A DNA stretch of 64,000 bases, taken from positions 202,753,553 through 202,817,552 of the forward strand of contig CM048552.1 of the NCBI GenBank assembly GCA_026413225.1, in the 5' to 3' direction. The position numbers were made by a program, and so were the translations under genes. This document shows, piece after piece, positions 1-11,483 of this stretch. Position 1 is the stretch's first letter; each line of letters starts with the position of its first letter. Under the pieces are notes generated by a model. It saw nothing but the letters and a program-made list of their open reading frames with translations. It did no database searches and was not told the DNA's origin. Origin of the DNA: Otis tarda. Taxonomy: Eukaryota > Chordata > Aves > Otidiformes > Otididae.

Positions 1-3000
1 TCTAGATTCCCTTAGAAGGCACTGTATTATTTTCAGTAGTATGTAAAGAGATAAAGAGTTTATTTTGACTGCAGTGCAAATAGGATTTTTCTAGTAGAGT
101 TATTTTTGAGCCAGTAAGGAGTTGAGCAACATACCAATAAAATTGCTATCAGCAATAGGAAATACCCAGATTATGATGGTGGAAGAAGAAGAGCTGTAAT
201 ACTTGGACCAGTATAGTTTTCTCCAGTCTCAGAAAATGTACTGCCAGAACTGCCTTTTTAGAATAGAATATGAGGGATTTATACAAACACATGTGAAACA
301 ACTTTTTTACCAACAACAGCAATACATCAGACTGATACTAAAGGTTTGTAAATCTATCTGAAAAATAAAACAAAAAAAAATCAACAAGCTGAATAGTTTT
401 TTATGAAAGCTTGTACAGTACAAACAGCCAAAAAGCTGGAGTTTAAAGCAAGGGATATCAAATACTCTGCTACAGAGTATTAATACTCTGTATTAATAGA
501 CACTATGAGAAGGAGTTCATACTTTTACATTTAGGCCAATGGTGTTTTCATATTACTTTTCCTTAAACAAAATTAGTTCTTAATTACTGAAAGTTTGAAA
601 AAACTTTAAACAATTAAAACATTTCAGAATGTCAGTGTGGAAGTTGTTAAAACTAAGGAAATGGCTGTAAAAATGTAAGACTTTATTAATCTTCTGTCAA
701 TTCAAGTATTATTGCATTGCACTGCATTTGTAATAAAATACCTACTTGCCTAACATTTAAGAATCATCAGTTCTGTTTTCCATGTTGTTAGGATGTCAAC
801 TGTCAAGACTAAAAATCTGTCTAAGAAGTGTCATCATCTATTTTGTCCCATTTCTAAATATTGTAAATCAGAACTATGTTAGAATTATATGTTCTTGGAA
901 GGGCAAGATGAGATGGTAGAAGCAGCAGAACAGATTATGAACTGGACTTTCTGATGAGCATGAAGATATATGTTTCATAATAACCAAACTTTTCTTATTT
1001 GTTAGTTCATTCTTTTTTCTTGTCAACAACATATTTTGAGTTCTCCCATATAGGTGGCATATGCACGCTTTGCAAGGGCCGTGGTTTTTATTATCAATAT
1101 TATTTGAGATGTGGAAATCCTCAGAGTGCTAACCAGTTATTTTGCTATTTCTGAGAGTTAAATGATAAGGAAAATAAATATTTCCTTCATATTACTAACA
1201 TAAATACTCCTTGCCAAAAATTGTCAGCAGCAAATGTTAAGAATGCAAGCTGCCAAAGGAGAGCTTGACAATGCAGAACTTCCTTTTGGATTGACTGTCA
1301 GCTAAAAAGATCAGTTGAACAGAAAACTAAAGTTAGTCTTTTGAATTTATTTGCAAACTAATAATAATTTAAAAAAAGAGTTTGGAGTAAAATGAAATAT
1401 TTTACTGCTGTATTCTAAATTAGACTTTGATTTTATTTTTAAGTGGTTACTAAAATTATATTAACTTTTTGTTATAAAGCTAATTATACAAAGACATTTA
1501 ATTCATTTTCCTTGACACTGTTTTTTAATGTTGCACAAAAGTCATATTGTTCCGTAAGAAAGGAGAGAATTTAAAATTCCAGGTAGACTGATATCAAACA
1601 CATTTCAAGCAACAAAATGAATTGTCTGAATCATAAATTTTATATCCTTCAAGATCATCTCAACTACAGGCAGAGGTGATGCTTCACAGCCCTGGAAACA
1701 TGAAATTTAAGTACTGTAGCCATGCAAGCAATTGGAATCAAAGAAAGCTGTAGGGTGGAATGAAGAAGCACTTTATGTTAGAACAAGGAGCAAGATCCTT
1801 GGTAGTGTATCAAAAGATTGACCAACATCTACAGAACTCTAGTAGTATATGCATGTGTAGTAGCAATTTTTAAAACGTAGCATTGCAAGATGTGTAACGT
1901 GCTAAATTGATTTCAGTCCACAATTATGGCTTGCATGTGTATTTAGCAGAGGAATAACACAATTACCTAATTTGCAATGCACAAGAGATTCCACTTAATA
2001 AGAGAACATAGAATGCATGTCTGCAAGGATTATAGGATACAAAAAATATAAAGATGAATCCTGATTTGAGACCACAGACTCAAATTGCTACAAGGTGAGA
2101 TCCCACTGTATGCTACACATCACCTGAGCAGAGGATTTAATTTGCTGCTCACTTGTATCACCCTGCAGAAATGGAGCTGTGGAGTCAACCTCTAAGTCTA
2201 GAAAAGTCTGAGTGAATTCAGCCTTTGATAGAAGTGGAATTTGAAAGACTCTGGATGAATTAGAGGCAGCTAGGTGCTGAATAGCTGTGTCTCTAAATGC
2301 CAGTGCTGGGCACTTAAGGTAGCAGTCCCAGCTGTAGCTTAACTGTACGCTTGTCATTCCACAGAACTGCCACCAGCACTATTCGAAACTGTGAACAGCC
2401 AGTCTCTAAGTAACTGACTTTAGTGTCTCTATGATAAAAACATCATCAGCTACTGTCTCTGCAACTTGTAAGTTCCTAAATATCATCTTCTTTTTTTTTT
2501 TTAATTTATTTTATGTTTTGGTTTTGTTTTTTTTTCAAGATAGACACAAATGTATTTGGGGAAGGTCTGTGATGCTTGCTGAGATTTTACACATGTTCTG
2601 CTCCATACAGACCTTAAAAAATATTCTGAAGCATTTTGTGCACCTTGGGGAAAGGCTGAAATAAAATATAATTACAATCTTCACCCTTTTTCTTTTTTCT
2701 TGCCAAGGATGATGTATCAGGTTTTCAGGTGGAAGATGCATTCTGATACACAGCAGCATTGCACTACAGAGTTATCGTGGTAGCAGAAAAAAACAGCTCT
2801 ACAGAGTAATGGAAAGACAATGATACAGAAGTATTTGAACCCTTGGAATTTATGGGTGGAAAAATTACACTACTGCTTTTCAAGACATAGATTATTTTTT
2901 CCATTGGAAACTCCCTGGTTGGTGAGCTGCACATAGTATCCCTTTGGGCAGGCTTTCAGCTTAAAACTATAACGTGGTTTGGTTCTGACAAAAATAAAGT

Positions 3001-3347
3001 GGGAAAATATTGAAAGACATCACTGAAAGTTTAGTATTGCTTTTAGAGTATCAAATTTAATTTGAAGAGAAATCTTGATCATTATTTAATTCTTAAGACC
3101 AGCTAGATAGCCTGCAAATAAATGACAATTTTTTTTCTTTATTTTGTCCTATAGATGGCCTCGGAGTTTCAGTATAATCTCCTGTATTCTCAGTTTAATA
3201 CGTGGCTAGTAGAATTGTCTAAAAAACTAGCTGATACTTCTTTCATTTTCCATCTGTTTTCTAGAACTCTAGATGGTTGAACCTGAAAACCAGGTGGATT
3301 TTGCCTTTCCATATACAGTCATGAGTTCCTCTCCTGTCTTTAACTAA
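1..3347. other. Unique AT-rich non-coding DNA
   Basis: I see no recognisable gene, RNA or transposable element here. The stretch is AT-rich, with scattered A- and T-runs (for example a T-run near 2490-2503). The open frames at 2088-2357 and 2431-2664 are short, show no domain and overlap low-complexity sequence, so I treat them as chance. A nested palindrome at 461-492 is listed separately. Confidence 0.6.
461..492. repeat. Nested inverted repeat of AATACTCTG
   Basis: The 9-mer AATACTCTG occurs at 461-469. It recurs as its exact reverse complement at 473-481 and again in direct orientation at 482-490. The first pair can form a 9-bp stem with a 3-nt loop. The second pair is part of a perfect 22-bp palindrome (471-492, centre TTAA). 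No known element is recognised around it. Confidence 0.85.
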
Positions 3348-3440
3348 TTGGAAAAAGAAAAACATACATTCACTTTAAACAGAGTAAGATATTTGGAAAA
3401 AGAAAAACATACATTCACTTTAAACAGAGTAAGATATTTG
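3348..3440. repeat. Perfect 45-bp tandem duplication
   Basis: The 45-bp unit starting TTGGAAAAAG is present twice without a single mismatch (3348-3392 and 3393-3437) and is followed by three bases of a third unit. Identity of the copies in otherwise diverged neutral DNA suggests a recent slippage or repair event, or a polymorphic minisatellite seed. It encodes nothing recognisable. Confidence 0.95.
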
Positions 3441-6400
3441 CCCATTTCTAGAACTACATATTCTGCTTTAAGGGAGTGAAAACTAAGAAGTAATTCATCT
3501 CTATGTATACATATTTTCCATTTCAGGTTTCAAAAAGAAAAGGAGATTCTAAATTATAAAGAATCCAGGAAAAAGCGGTTGTTCTTGACATTTTCTGTAT
3601 ATGCAGAAAGTTCAGACAAAGATATAAAGAAAAAATGAAGAAGCTGGCAAGTCAAAAGTCAAAATCTAAAAGACCTAAATATCATAGAGTCTGATTTTCA
3701 GTTCTTTTGTATAATGCAATTTTAAAAACTTGAAGCAGTGGTGCTTCCAAATTAAAAACTTATCTTTTTATAAAGAAAGATTTCAATGGTGCTTTATAAA
3801 GGACAAAGTCCCAATGAATTAATGAAGAAACTAATTATATTCAAATAAATTACTTTTGTCTTGATATTTTAAACCTTGAATTACTCCTCTCACGAGTGGT
3901 TGTATAGCCTCCCAATAATTTTGTATTTTCACTGTGATCCAGTGACACAGACTAGCAAATTCATTCACTAGTAGTGGCATAATGTTACAGCAAGAACATA
4001 ATGAGGTTTGATCTTGAGTAAATACCTCTAGGTCAAAGCAGCCATCCAGTCTGAACTCTGTGGTGGTGCTGACAACTCTTTTTGCTTTACTACTATTTTA
4101 GGGCTTGTATGAGAGTGTATAGCTGTAAACATACTTTAAAATTGCTATAATAATTTCTAACACTTCAAACAAGTACCTTCTTTGAACTGTTCCTCTTTGG
4201 TTACACTAGTCATTTTTCTGATGTAACGTTTCCTTTTTTCTACCTTTCCATTTTTCTGCACGTATCAGAGAAGTACACAGATATTCATGTGGTGTTCAAA
4301 ATACTCCCCTTCTGTCTAGAGTGTAAGACTTTCACAGATACAATTGATCCATTACTAAAATGAGACCCACCTTTGTACTAACTTTCCTCAAACTGTATGA
4401 AATTGCATTCTTTACTTGTAATTTCCTGTCCAAAACAAGACCTCCCAATGGAATGGCGTAAATCAGATAGAAGCCAAAAACTAGACGTGACAGACTTCTT
4501 CCTGTAGTTTTTGGTTCCCTCTACAATTTATGGAATTATCAGTTCCCAGCTTCCCTTCGCCAGCAGCTCGGAGAAGGCTGGAGGTGGGCCAGGGCAGAAG
4601 AATGGTTGTGAACGCTAACGTCAGGTTGTGCAGACACCCTCCTTTTCTGAAAGATTGCTAGCAGGTAACACTGAAAGCTGTTACAGCAAAAAGGCATGGA
4701 AATAGCTCACTCAAGGAAATTCCAGTGACCAGGAAATAGTGAGGATTTCCTCATACTTCTTTTTTCAGGCTTTTGCACTGTAAAGTCCAAACAGCAACAC
4801 GTGGAGAGTGATCCAGTTCTGGTCATTGCTTTTCCCTGAAACTACCCACTGGCATAGATTTGAAATTTCCATCTCTAAGCCTTGCAGGTCTGGTTTTTAT
4901 TACCTACCCATCAGACTGTGGTAGGAAGTAAAGTACTTTGAGTCCTCTAGAACTTTTTTTCAGTTTTATAAGTAGTAACACTGTAGGTCTGCTTTAAAAA
5001 CAAACTGTCCTTGTCTCAGCAAAGGGCTTTGGAGGTGCCATGAGTAATGCTTTCAATCTCATCACTGAGACATGGAAAGCCATTTGGAAAGTTCTCTAAG
5101 TGACTCACATGGCTTATTGCCTACAGCATCTGCAAAAGCATTGATAAGAACAATGCCTAAATTAAACTGGCACTGCTCTATCCGAGAGGTTCTTCTGATT
5201 TGCACATGGGTAACAAGCAGCCTTGCAAAGTGGGAGCACAAACGAAAGTGCCTTTCTTCCACATGGCAGAGGATGGAGAATAACATTCCTTCTGACTGGC
5301 ACTGGTCCAAATATTATTATTTGTTTTCAGAAAATAACTTTATGCTTGTGATAGGTACAATGCAAAAAACCCATCTTGCAGATTATTATTTTGGGACGGA
5401 GATGGTTACTGAGGTAAAAGTTGGTCAAATATCAGCCATGGAAACTTAAATTTGCTTTCCATTTTGTTTCAGGAACTTTGAATCTCTTTTTAAGCACTCA
5501 CACAATCAAACCCCCCAATTTCTATTAATATCCAGTCTTCAAATCTTGTCACTTTATCTTGTGCACGGGAAAAAAATCTCAGATAGTTATACTATACTGG
5601 CAATTTTAACACAACCTTCTTTTGTCTCTTAAGAATTGAGGCTAAAATCATATATGATGCTTGATATTTCTTCCTGAGTCAGTATTGAACAATCTATCAA
5701 ACATGAAGTGAAACTTGCTACCACAGGAAGTCACTAAAAGCAACATTTTACAGACAAAACTGGAAATGTAGTTTTTACAGATGCACACACAGAGGCAAAA
5801 ACAAATTAATCTGAGCTGGCTGATGCTTTTAAGCTAGAGACCATAAACCCTCCAAACATTTCACCTCTTAATATGATGTTTATATAGTTACTAAAGTAGT
5901 TTTACTGAGCTATTTTCAGTCACTTGTTTCCTGACTGCTTTATCAGTGTTGGGTGGGAATTTCCACAATGCCCTTAAAGAGTCAGAAATATGTCTGGCAT
6001 CGACACTTCAGAAGGATGAGTGGTTAACATTTGAGATTGCTCTGTCAATCATGTACTTGGGTGGCTACCGATTAGATGCAAAATTTTGGATGAAAAAATT
6101 AGACTATCCTTTTAAAAAGCTACTATATAGTGATAACAGTAAAAGTTGCCTGAGGAGCAATTTAAAATGTTTGACTTCCACATCAGAAAGGTTTGATTTT
6201 CAACTCCTTATAGTCTTGAGTATCTGGACTTTCTAAGCATTGCAGATCTCCAAATTCTTGAATTAGCATGGACAAGTATATAAAACATACCTCCCCCCAA
6301 AAAACCCCTTTTTTCCAAGTTTTTTTAATTTGTTCTAAAGCAAAAGCAATACTACTTTTGAGCAATACAACTGTGTAAAACAGCCCACCGCAAGTTCTGC

Positions 6401-7787
6401 ACATGCATAAACTTCTGTTTCAAGCACTAAACTGTCATCCTCTTCTGAAACTTATTGTTTCTCTAAGTGATTTCAAGGTATTAGATACTAGGACTCAAGG
6501 TATGAAGAATGTTGGTTTATATTGAAGCAATTTACTTCATCCATTAAGCAAAAGGTTAAATGGTTCAAAGTGTGCACCATCATGACTAGATGTTTTACAC
6601 AAATGGCTACAATTAACAGCTAAAAATACTTAATCTTATGTTGCTCTTTACAATGTGATGTAACAGAAACGCAAAAAGGAAAATAAATTCCTTTGCTTGC
6701 TGAGGTTAATCTATATGTTTACTGCCTTTTCCACTAAGTCAGTGGTAGGTACTGACCCCATGAAACTAACTGCCATGGAAAATTAGTCAATGCCATATAT
6801 ATATCAAGTCCTTGTGATAGTAAAGCTAAAGAGTAAATCATTGAAACATTTCCAAGAACAGAGAATAATTAACCAAAGCTTAGAAGAGTTAATACTCTGC
6901 TGTTATTGCTTTAATCTCTAAAGATAAAAGAACTGTTTCTTTTTCACGTCTGTCTCCTGCAGTCTTCAGTTTTCTTTTTACAATCTGAAATGAACATTGA
7001 CAGTGCTAAATTTACAAGTACACTAATGCATGCATATCACTGCTCTTCTAAGCATGACTTTGGCCCTTAAACATCTTTAGGTTTTCAAAGCAGTTAACAG
7101 TGTTTTGAAAATTTTCCTACTAATCAAAAAACATCTCTGGAAGGAACCCAATATGTATTTTACTGATGAACAAATAGAATTCAACTGAGAAATGAAAGAA
7201 CTTTCTAGTTTTTTTTCCAAAGTATCTTCCTGAAAATTGAAGTGATTTCCTTTCATAAAAGATTAGCTGATAGTCAACCTCATCAAAATATTTGATTACT
7301 AGTACAGAACAATCACCCACAGCAATTTTCATAATAAGCACCTGAAAGAAAATCAAGATTAACATTTTCAGTTACCTGAAAGAAGCAGTAGGCTGTGTCT
7401 ATTTAATAACTGTCTGAAAGAAATAAAGTACAATACAAAGTGTATGTTCTATGCATTGCTTTAGAATTTCTATTCTTGCTTTGTCAGAATGGGAAACTAC
7501 TGTCAGGACTACAAAGATGACATCAAACTTGACAGTTTCTGGAATCAAGTACCCATCAAAAAACAACTGCCCACCTACCCGCCAGCTTGTTATTTAAATA
7601 CTTAAAATTAATTCCCTTTCCTTACTATTGCAGAATAGTTGCTTCAGAAAATAAATCTTTCCTTAAACATAAATGACAACTCTAGGTAATAAGGTATACG
7701 TTCTCCTTAAAGAAGATTCAGGATTTCTTTGAGCCATGAGATCTTTGAGCCAGGAGATCAGCACTATAAGAGAAAACACAAGTAAAT
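3441..7787. other. Unique non-coding DNA
   Basis: No repeat family or exon is recognised. The longest frame (5072-5449, plus strand, 125 codons) lies opposite another open frame (5062-5310, minus strand). I recognise no motif in either, and neither has a context supporting a gene. Just before the CR1 tail there is a short imperfect tandem pair of CTTTGAGCCATGAGAT (about 7724-7755). Confidence 0.55.
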
Positions 7788-7832
7788 ACCTTTGAAGGTC
7801 CCTTCCAACCCTAACCATTCTATGATTCTATG
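7788..7832 (+). mobile_element. CR1 LINE, extreme 3' tail only
   Basis: About 45 bp match the very 3' end of avian CR1: a segment containing GGTCCCTTCCAACCCTAACC followed by two ATTCTATG units. Nothing upstream looks like CR1. This is therefore either an almost immediately aborted target-primed reverse transcript or the last remnant of a longer copy. Plus orientation follows from the tail direction. Confidence 0.85.
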
Positions 7833-8898
7833 AAATACGTATGTTTTTTTACAACCACAATAACATATCCTTTTCAACCAGATCCCTGAGAAAGAATGTT
7901 GGAACTAAGAATCACAAAAACATTAATTAAGAAGTTTGGGACTATTACTACAGGATTTTCAGGGTTGAAGCATGTACTAACAGAAAGTTCACGGAACACA
8001 ACAGTTTTATACTGTGCATATGAATAAAATCTTCAAACTAACTAGCAGGCATTCTCCAAACAAAAATGGAACAAGGCATTGTTCAGTGTTACAAATGAAG
8101 CAATACTTAAGGTGAGTAATTTCTATTTGTTAGACCATGAATACCTCAGAAAAATACATTTTACAGGATTAGATAGGAGAACTTTGTAATAAATATTTTA
8201 AAATACAGTTATAACTGAAAGTTGAAAATGTATATTGCTTTTATTGCAGGATAAGAAGCACCTGGCTAGAGCTACTAAGATGTGGTAAATTGTCATCTTT
8301 TAGTAGCACAGTTTTTTCTTTAAAACATAATCTAAGTTGCTCTTTAGATATTAAATCCCTGCAAGAATGGGAAAAAAACATGACCTTGCTTTCAGATAAA
8401 TACAAATACAAATATTACTAGAATAAAAGAAAATAATATTATAGCACTTGATAACAAAGATACGGTTTGTAGTGCTTTGTAGTGAAATTACTTTTTCCTC
8501 AATGTAGTTGAAAATGTAATTATTATTATTATTAAACCTAACACATCTAAAATATTATTACCTTGCTAAACTAAAAGTGTCCACTGTATAAGAACTTCCT
8601 TGAGAGCTGTGATAGAAGCATAAACTAAGAAACTGTGTCTTGAGGAAAGACCTGTCAAAAAACAGTCTAGAAACAAAGCATTGTTTCTTCTACATGAAAC
8701 ATGACTACATAGGCAGGTGATGATGGATAAGCATTTAGAAAAGTAGCATGACTCTAGCCTAGTAGGCTTCTAGGCTAAAGTCAATTCATGAGTTCATAGG
8801 AATATTTCAATTGGTATTACATGATGTGTAGATGACCCCTACGAGTTAATATCAGAGTAGGTGTTTCTGTATTACTAGCAGTATAGCTAGCCACCTAA
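7833..8898. other. Unique AT-rich DNA
   Basis: No gene or repeat family is recognised. Short TTA and ATT runs occur near 8520-8535. Confidence 0.55.
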
Positions 8899-9267
8899 AA
8901 TCATAGAATCATAGAATCATAGAATGCTTAGAGTTGGAAGGGACCTTCAAAGGTCATCTAGTCCAACCCCCCTGCAAGAAGCAGGGACATCTCTGACTAG
9001 ATCAGGTTGCTCAGAGCCTCATCCAGCCTGGCCTTGAACATTTCCAGGGATGGGGCATCCACCACCTCTCTGGGCAACCTGTTCCAGTGCTCTACAACTC
9101 CCATTGTAAAAAATTTTTTTCTAATATCTAATCTAAACCTACCTCCTTCTAATTTAAACCCATTACCCCTTGTCCTATCACAACAGGCCCTACTGAACAG
9201 CTTCTCCCCATCTTTCCTGCAGGCCCCCTTGAGGTATTGGAAAATGCTGTGGCTTTCTCTGAGAAGT
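8899..9267 (-). mobile_element. CR1 LINE fragment, 5'-truncated
   Basis: Read on the minus strand, this is the 3' part of a CR1 non-LTR retrotransposon. It ends in the 8-bp tail repeats, seen on the plus strand as three ATAGAATC units at 8901-8925. Next come the conserved 3' untranslated segment (GGTCATCTAGTCCAACCCCC on the plus strand) and the gtggtggatg/ccagagaggt region. Only the last few hundred bases exist. The body stops near 9267, in the segment matching the end of ORF2. Frames at 9007-9294 and 9149-9442 lie in or across this non-coding 3' end and are not genes. Confidence 0.95.
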
Positions 9268-10361
9268 TTTTATTATTATGCAGAAAAACTATGAATGAGC
9301 TCACAGATGTGCAGGTTATTGTATTGGTATTGTATTTATTGTATTGGTCTAGTTTTATTGAAGTTTTCATTTCAAAAGTTGTTATCTCGCTACAGATATA
9401 GGAGAAATGTGTACAAAACTCTGCAGTATCTTTATGAAACATATCACAGAAAATAGCTAGGAAATTGTCATCTTAGTTCCCTGACTCATTACCTCCAGAT
9501 CCTAAACATAGAAATATAAATGTGAAAACTATTAATAATTTTCTTGTCTAGTGTATGACAGACATACTACATAACATGAAATAATCCTGAAGTCCCTACT
9601 CAGACAGGCAGTGCCACGTAACGGCCTCCATATCCAGATGTTAAAGCTTGCCACTTTCCTCATAGACTTCTTTTGTATCATACAAGGTATTACGCTCTCA
9701 ATATAAACATGTGTCACAAAGAAAAGATTATTTGTGGAGGCAGAGCCTCAGAAGAGGAGGAAACATAAGACAAAATCAATACAAAATCAAAATCAATAAA
9801 ACAAATTGGATCTACAAGTACTGTTCATCCTATTCCCGTTTATATTTTATTTACCAAGTCCTCGGCAGTTTTTTTACTGTAAATTAATTTTTTTTTGCAA
9901 TTCCTCCAGTGTACTGCATGCAGTGTTACAGAAACCAGATCTAACTGTAAAACTCAGAGGGTATACGAGTCTTGCTTCTTCACTGATGAGAAAAAAAAAA
10001 AAAAGAATATGAAAGCAAATAAATATTAAATCATTAGCACAGATAATCTGAAAGCAATTAATAGTCTGTAACTTGTGCGTATGCATTCATCCTAGCAAGT
10101 ATTTACCAGAGGGTGTGTAAAAAGAGGGATATTCTGATTTCTTGCTATGGTATATGTGCTTCTGTGAACACGGTGACTTTGCACTTGTGAGACTACAGAA
10201 AGTCTTGTGCTACGGATTGGGACAAAACATCTTTGAATTTATCTCATATGAACTTCATGGTTTGCTGCTTAAAAAAATGATCAAACAATGCACTGCAGTT
10301 CTTGAAATGGGCTAGGCAACAATATTCAAAGTGATGGGTATCCACATTTGAGAATGCTACC
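9268..10361. other. Unique AT-rich DNA
   Basis: No gene or known repeat is recognised. It includes a TATTG/TATTTATTG imperfect repeat near 9317-9345 and an A-run near 9991-10004. The frames at 9532-9717, 9806-10012 and 9874-10086 are short and have no recognisable domain. Confidence 0.5.
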
Positions 10362-11483
10362 TGTATGTGGTTTACATGGCAAGGCTTTGGTAGCTGGGGG
10401 GTTGCAGGTGTGGCTTCTGTGAGAAGATGCCAGATGTTGTCTCCAGGTTGAAGGGAGCAAGTTCCAGACAGCTCCAAGATGGACCCATTGCTGGCCAAAT
10501 CTGAGCCCACCAGTGATACTGGCGGCACCTCTGTGGTAACGTATTTAAGAAATGGCAAAAAAATGCTGTGCAACAGCATCTGGGAGAGAGGAGGGAGACT
10601 GTGAGAGAAACAGCCCTGCAGACACCAAAGTCAGTGAAGAAGGAGGGGGAGGAGGTGCTCCATGTGCTGGAGGTTCCCTTGTCGGCTAAGGTGAAGACCA
10701 TAGGGACACAAGTTGTTACCCTGCAGCCCTCCATAGGTCCATAGTGGAGCAGATATCCACATGCAGCCCACGGAAGACCCCATGCTGGAGCAGCTGGATG
10801 TGCCCTGAAGGAAGCTGTGACCCCATGGAGAGTCCACACTGGAGCAGGCTCCCGGCAGGACCTGTGGCCACATGGAGGGGAGCCTAAGCTGGACCAGGTT
10901 TTCTGGCAAGACTTGTGACCCCATAGAGGAGACTCATGCTGGAGTAGTCTGTTCCAGAAGGACTGCACCCTCTGGAAAGGACGCTTGCTGGAGCAGTTCT
11001 TGAAGACCTACAGCCCATGGGAATGATCCACGTTGGAGAAGTTCATGGAGGACTGTCTCCCATGGGAGGGACTCCACTCTGGAGCAGGGCAAGAGCGTGA
11101 GCAGGAAGGAGTGGCAGAGACAACATGTGATTAACTGACTGCAACCCTTCCTCCCCATCCCACAGAGACACTCTGGGTGGGAGAAAATAGAAGAATCAGG
11201 ATCAAAGTTGAGCTTGGGAAGAAGGAAGAGGTGGAGTGAAGGTGTTTTAAATTTGTTCTTACTTCTCATTATCTTATTCTCTTATTAGTTGGCAATAAAT
11301 GAGATTCATTTTCCCCAAGTCAAGTCTGTCTTGCCCATGACTGCAATTGGTAAGTAATCTCCCTGTCCTTACCTTGGCCCATGAGCTTTTCATTTTATAC
11401 TCTCCTCCTCATCTTGCTGAGGAAGGGGAGTGACGGAGTGGCTTGGTGGGCACCTGGTGGCCAGTCAAGGTCAACTCATCACA
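10362..11483 (+). mobile_element. Solo LTR of an endogenous retrovirus (old copy)
   Basis: This is a terminal repeat of about 1.12 kb. It starts TGTATGTGG and ends ACTCATCACA, giving the TG...CA ends of a retroviral LTR. The bases flanking it, CTACC (10357-10361) and CTAGC (11484-11488), are a 5-bp target-site duplication with one mismatch. Inside are a TATA-like GTATTTAA (10541-10548) and a poly(A) signal AATAAA (11294-11299). Between them is a GC-rich section in which phrases such as CTGGAGCAG recur at roughly 50-bp spacing. The U3/R/U5 order gives plus orientation. It shares this plan and many segments with the LTRs at 36.4 and 42.5 kb but is clearly more diverged and belongs to a sister subfamily. 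No gag, pol or env adjoins it, so the provirus was lost by LTR-LTR recombination. The antisense frame at 10372-10968 (198 codons) is a by-product of the GC-rich repeats. Confidence 0.85.
11294..11299 (+). promoter_or_regulatory. LTR poly(A) signal AATAAA
   Basis: Canonical hexamer in the R region of the 10.4-11.5 kb solo LTR. A GT-rich segment (AAGTCTGTCTTGCCC) follows about 25 bp downstream, as expected for a cleavage signal. Confidence 0.5.

Noticed and set aside
5072..5449. 125-codon frame, plus strand
   Set aside because: Longest frame outside repeats, but there is no recognisable motif, no intron-exon context, and an equally plausible frame sits on the other strand. It is within reach of chance for a 64-kb window.
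10372..10968. 198-codon antisense frame in the old LTR
   Set aside because: It lies wholly inside a non-coding LTR, antisense to it, and follows from the GC-rich repeats. No domain is seen.
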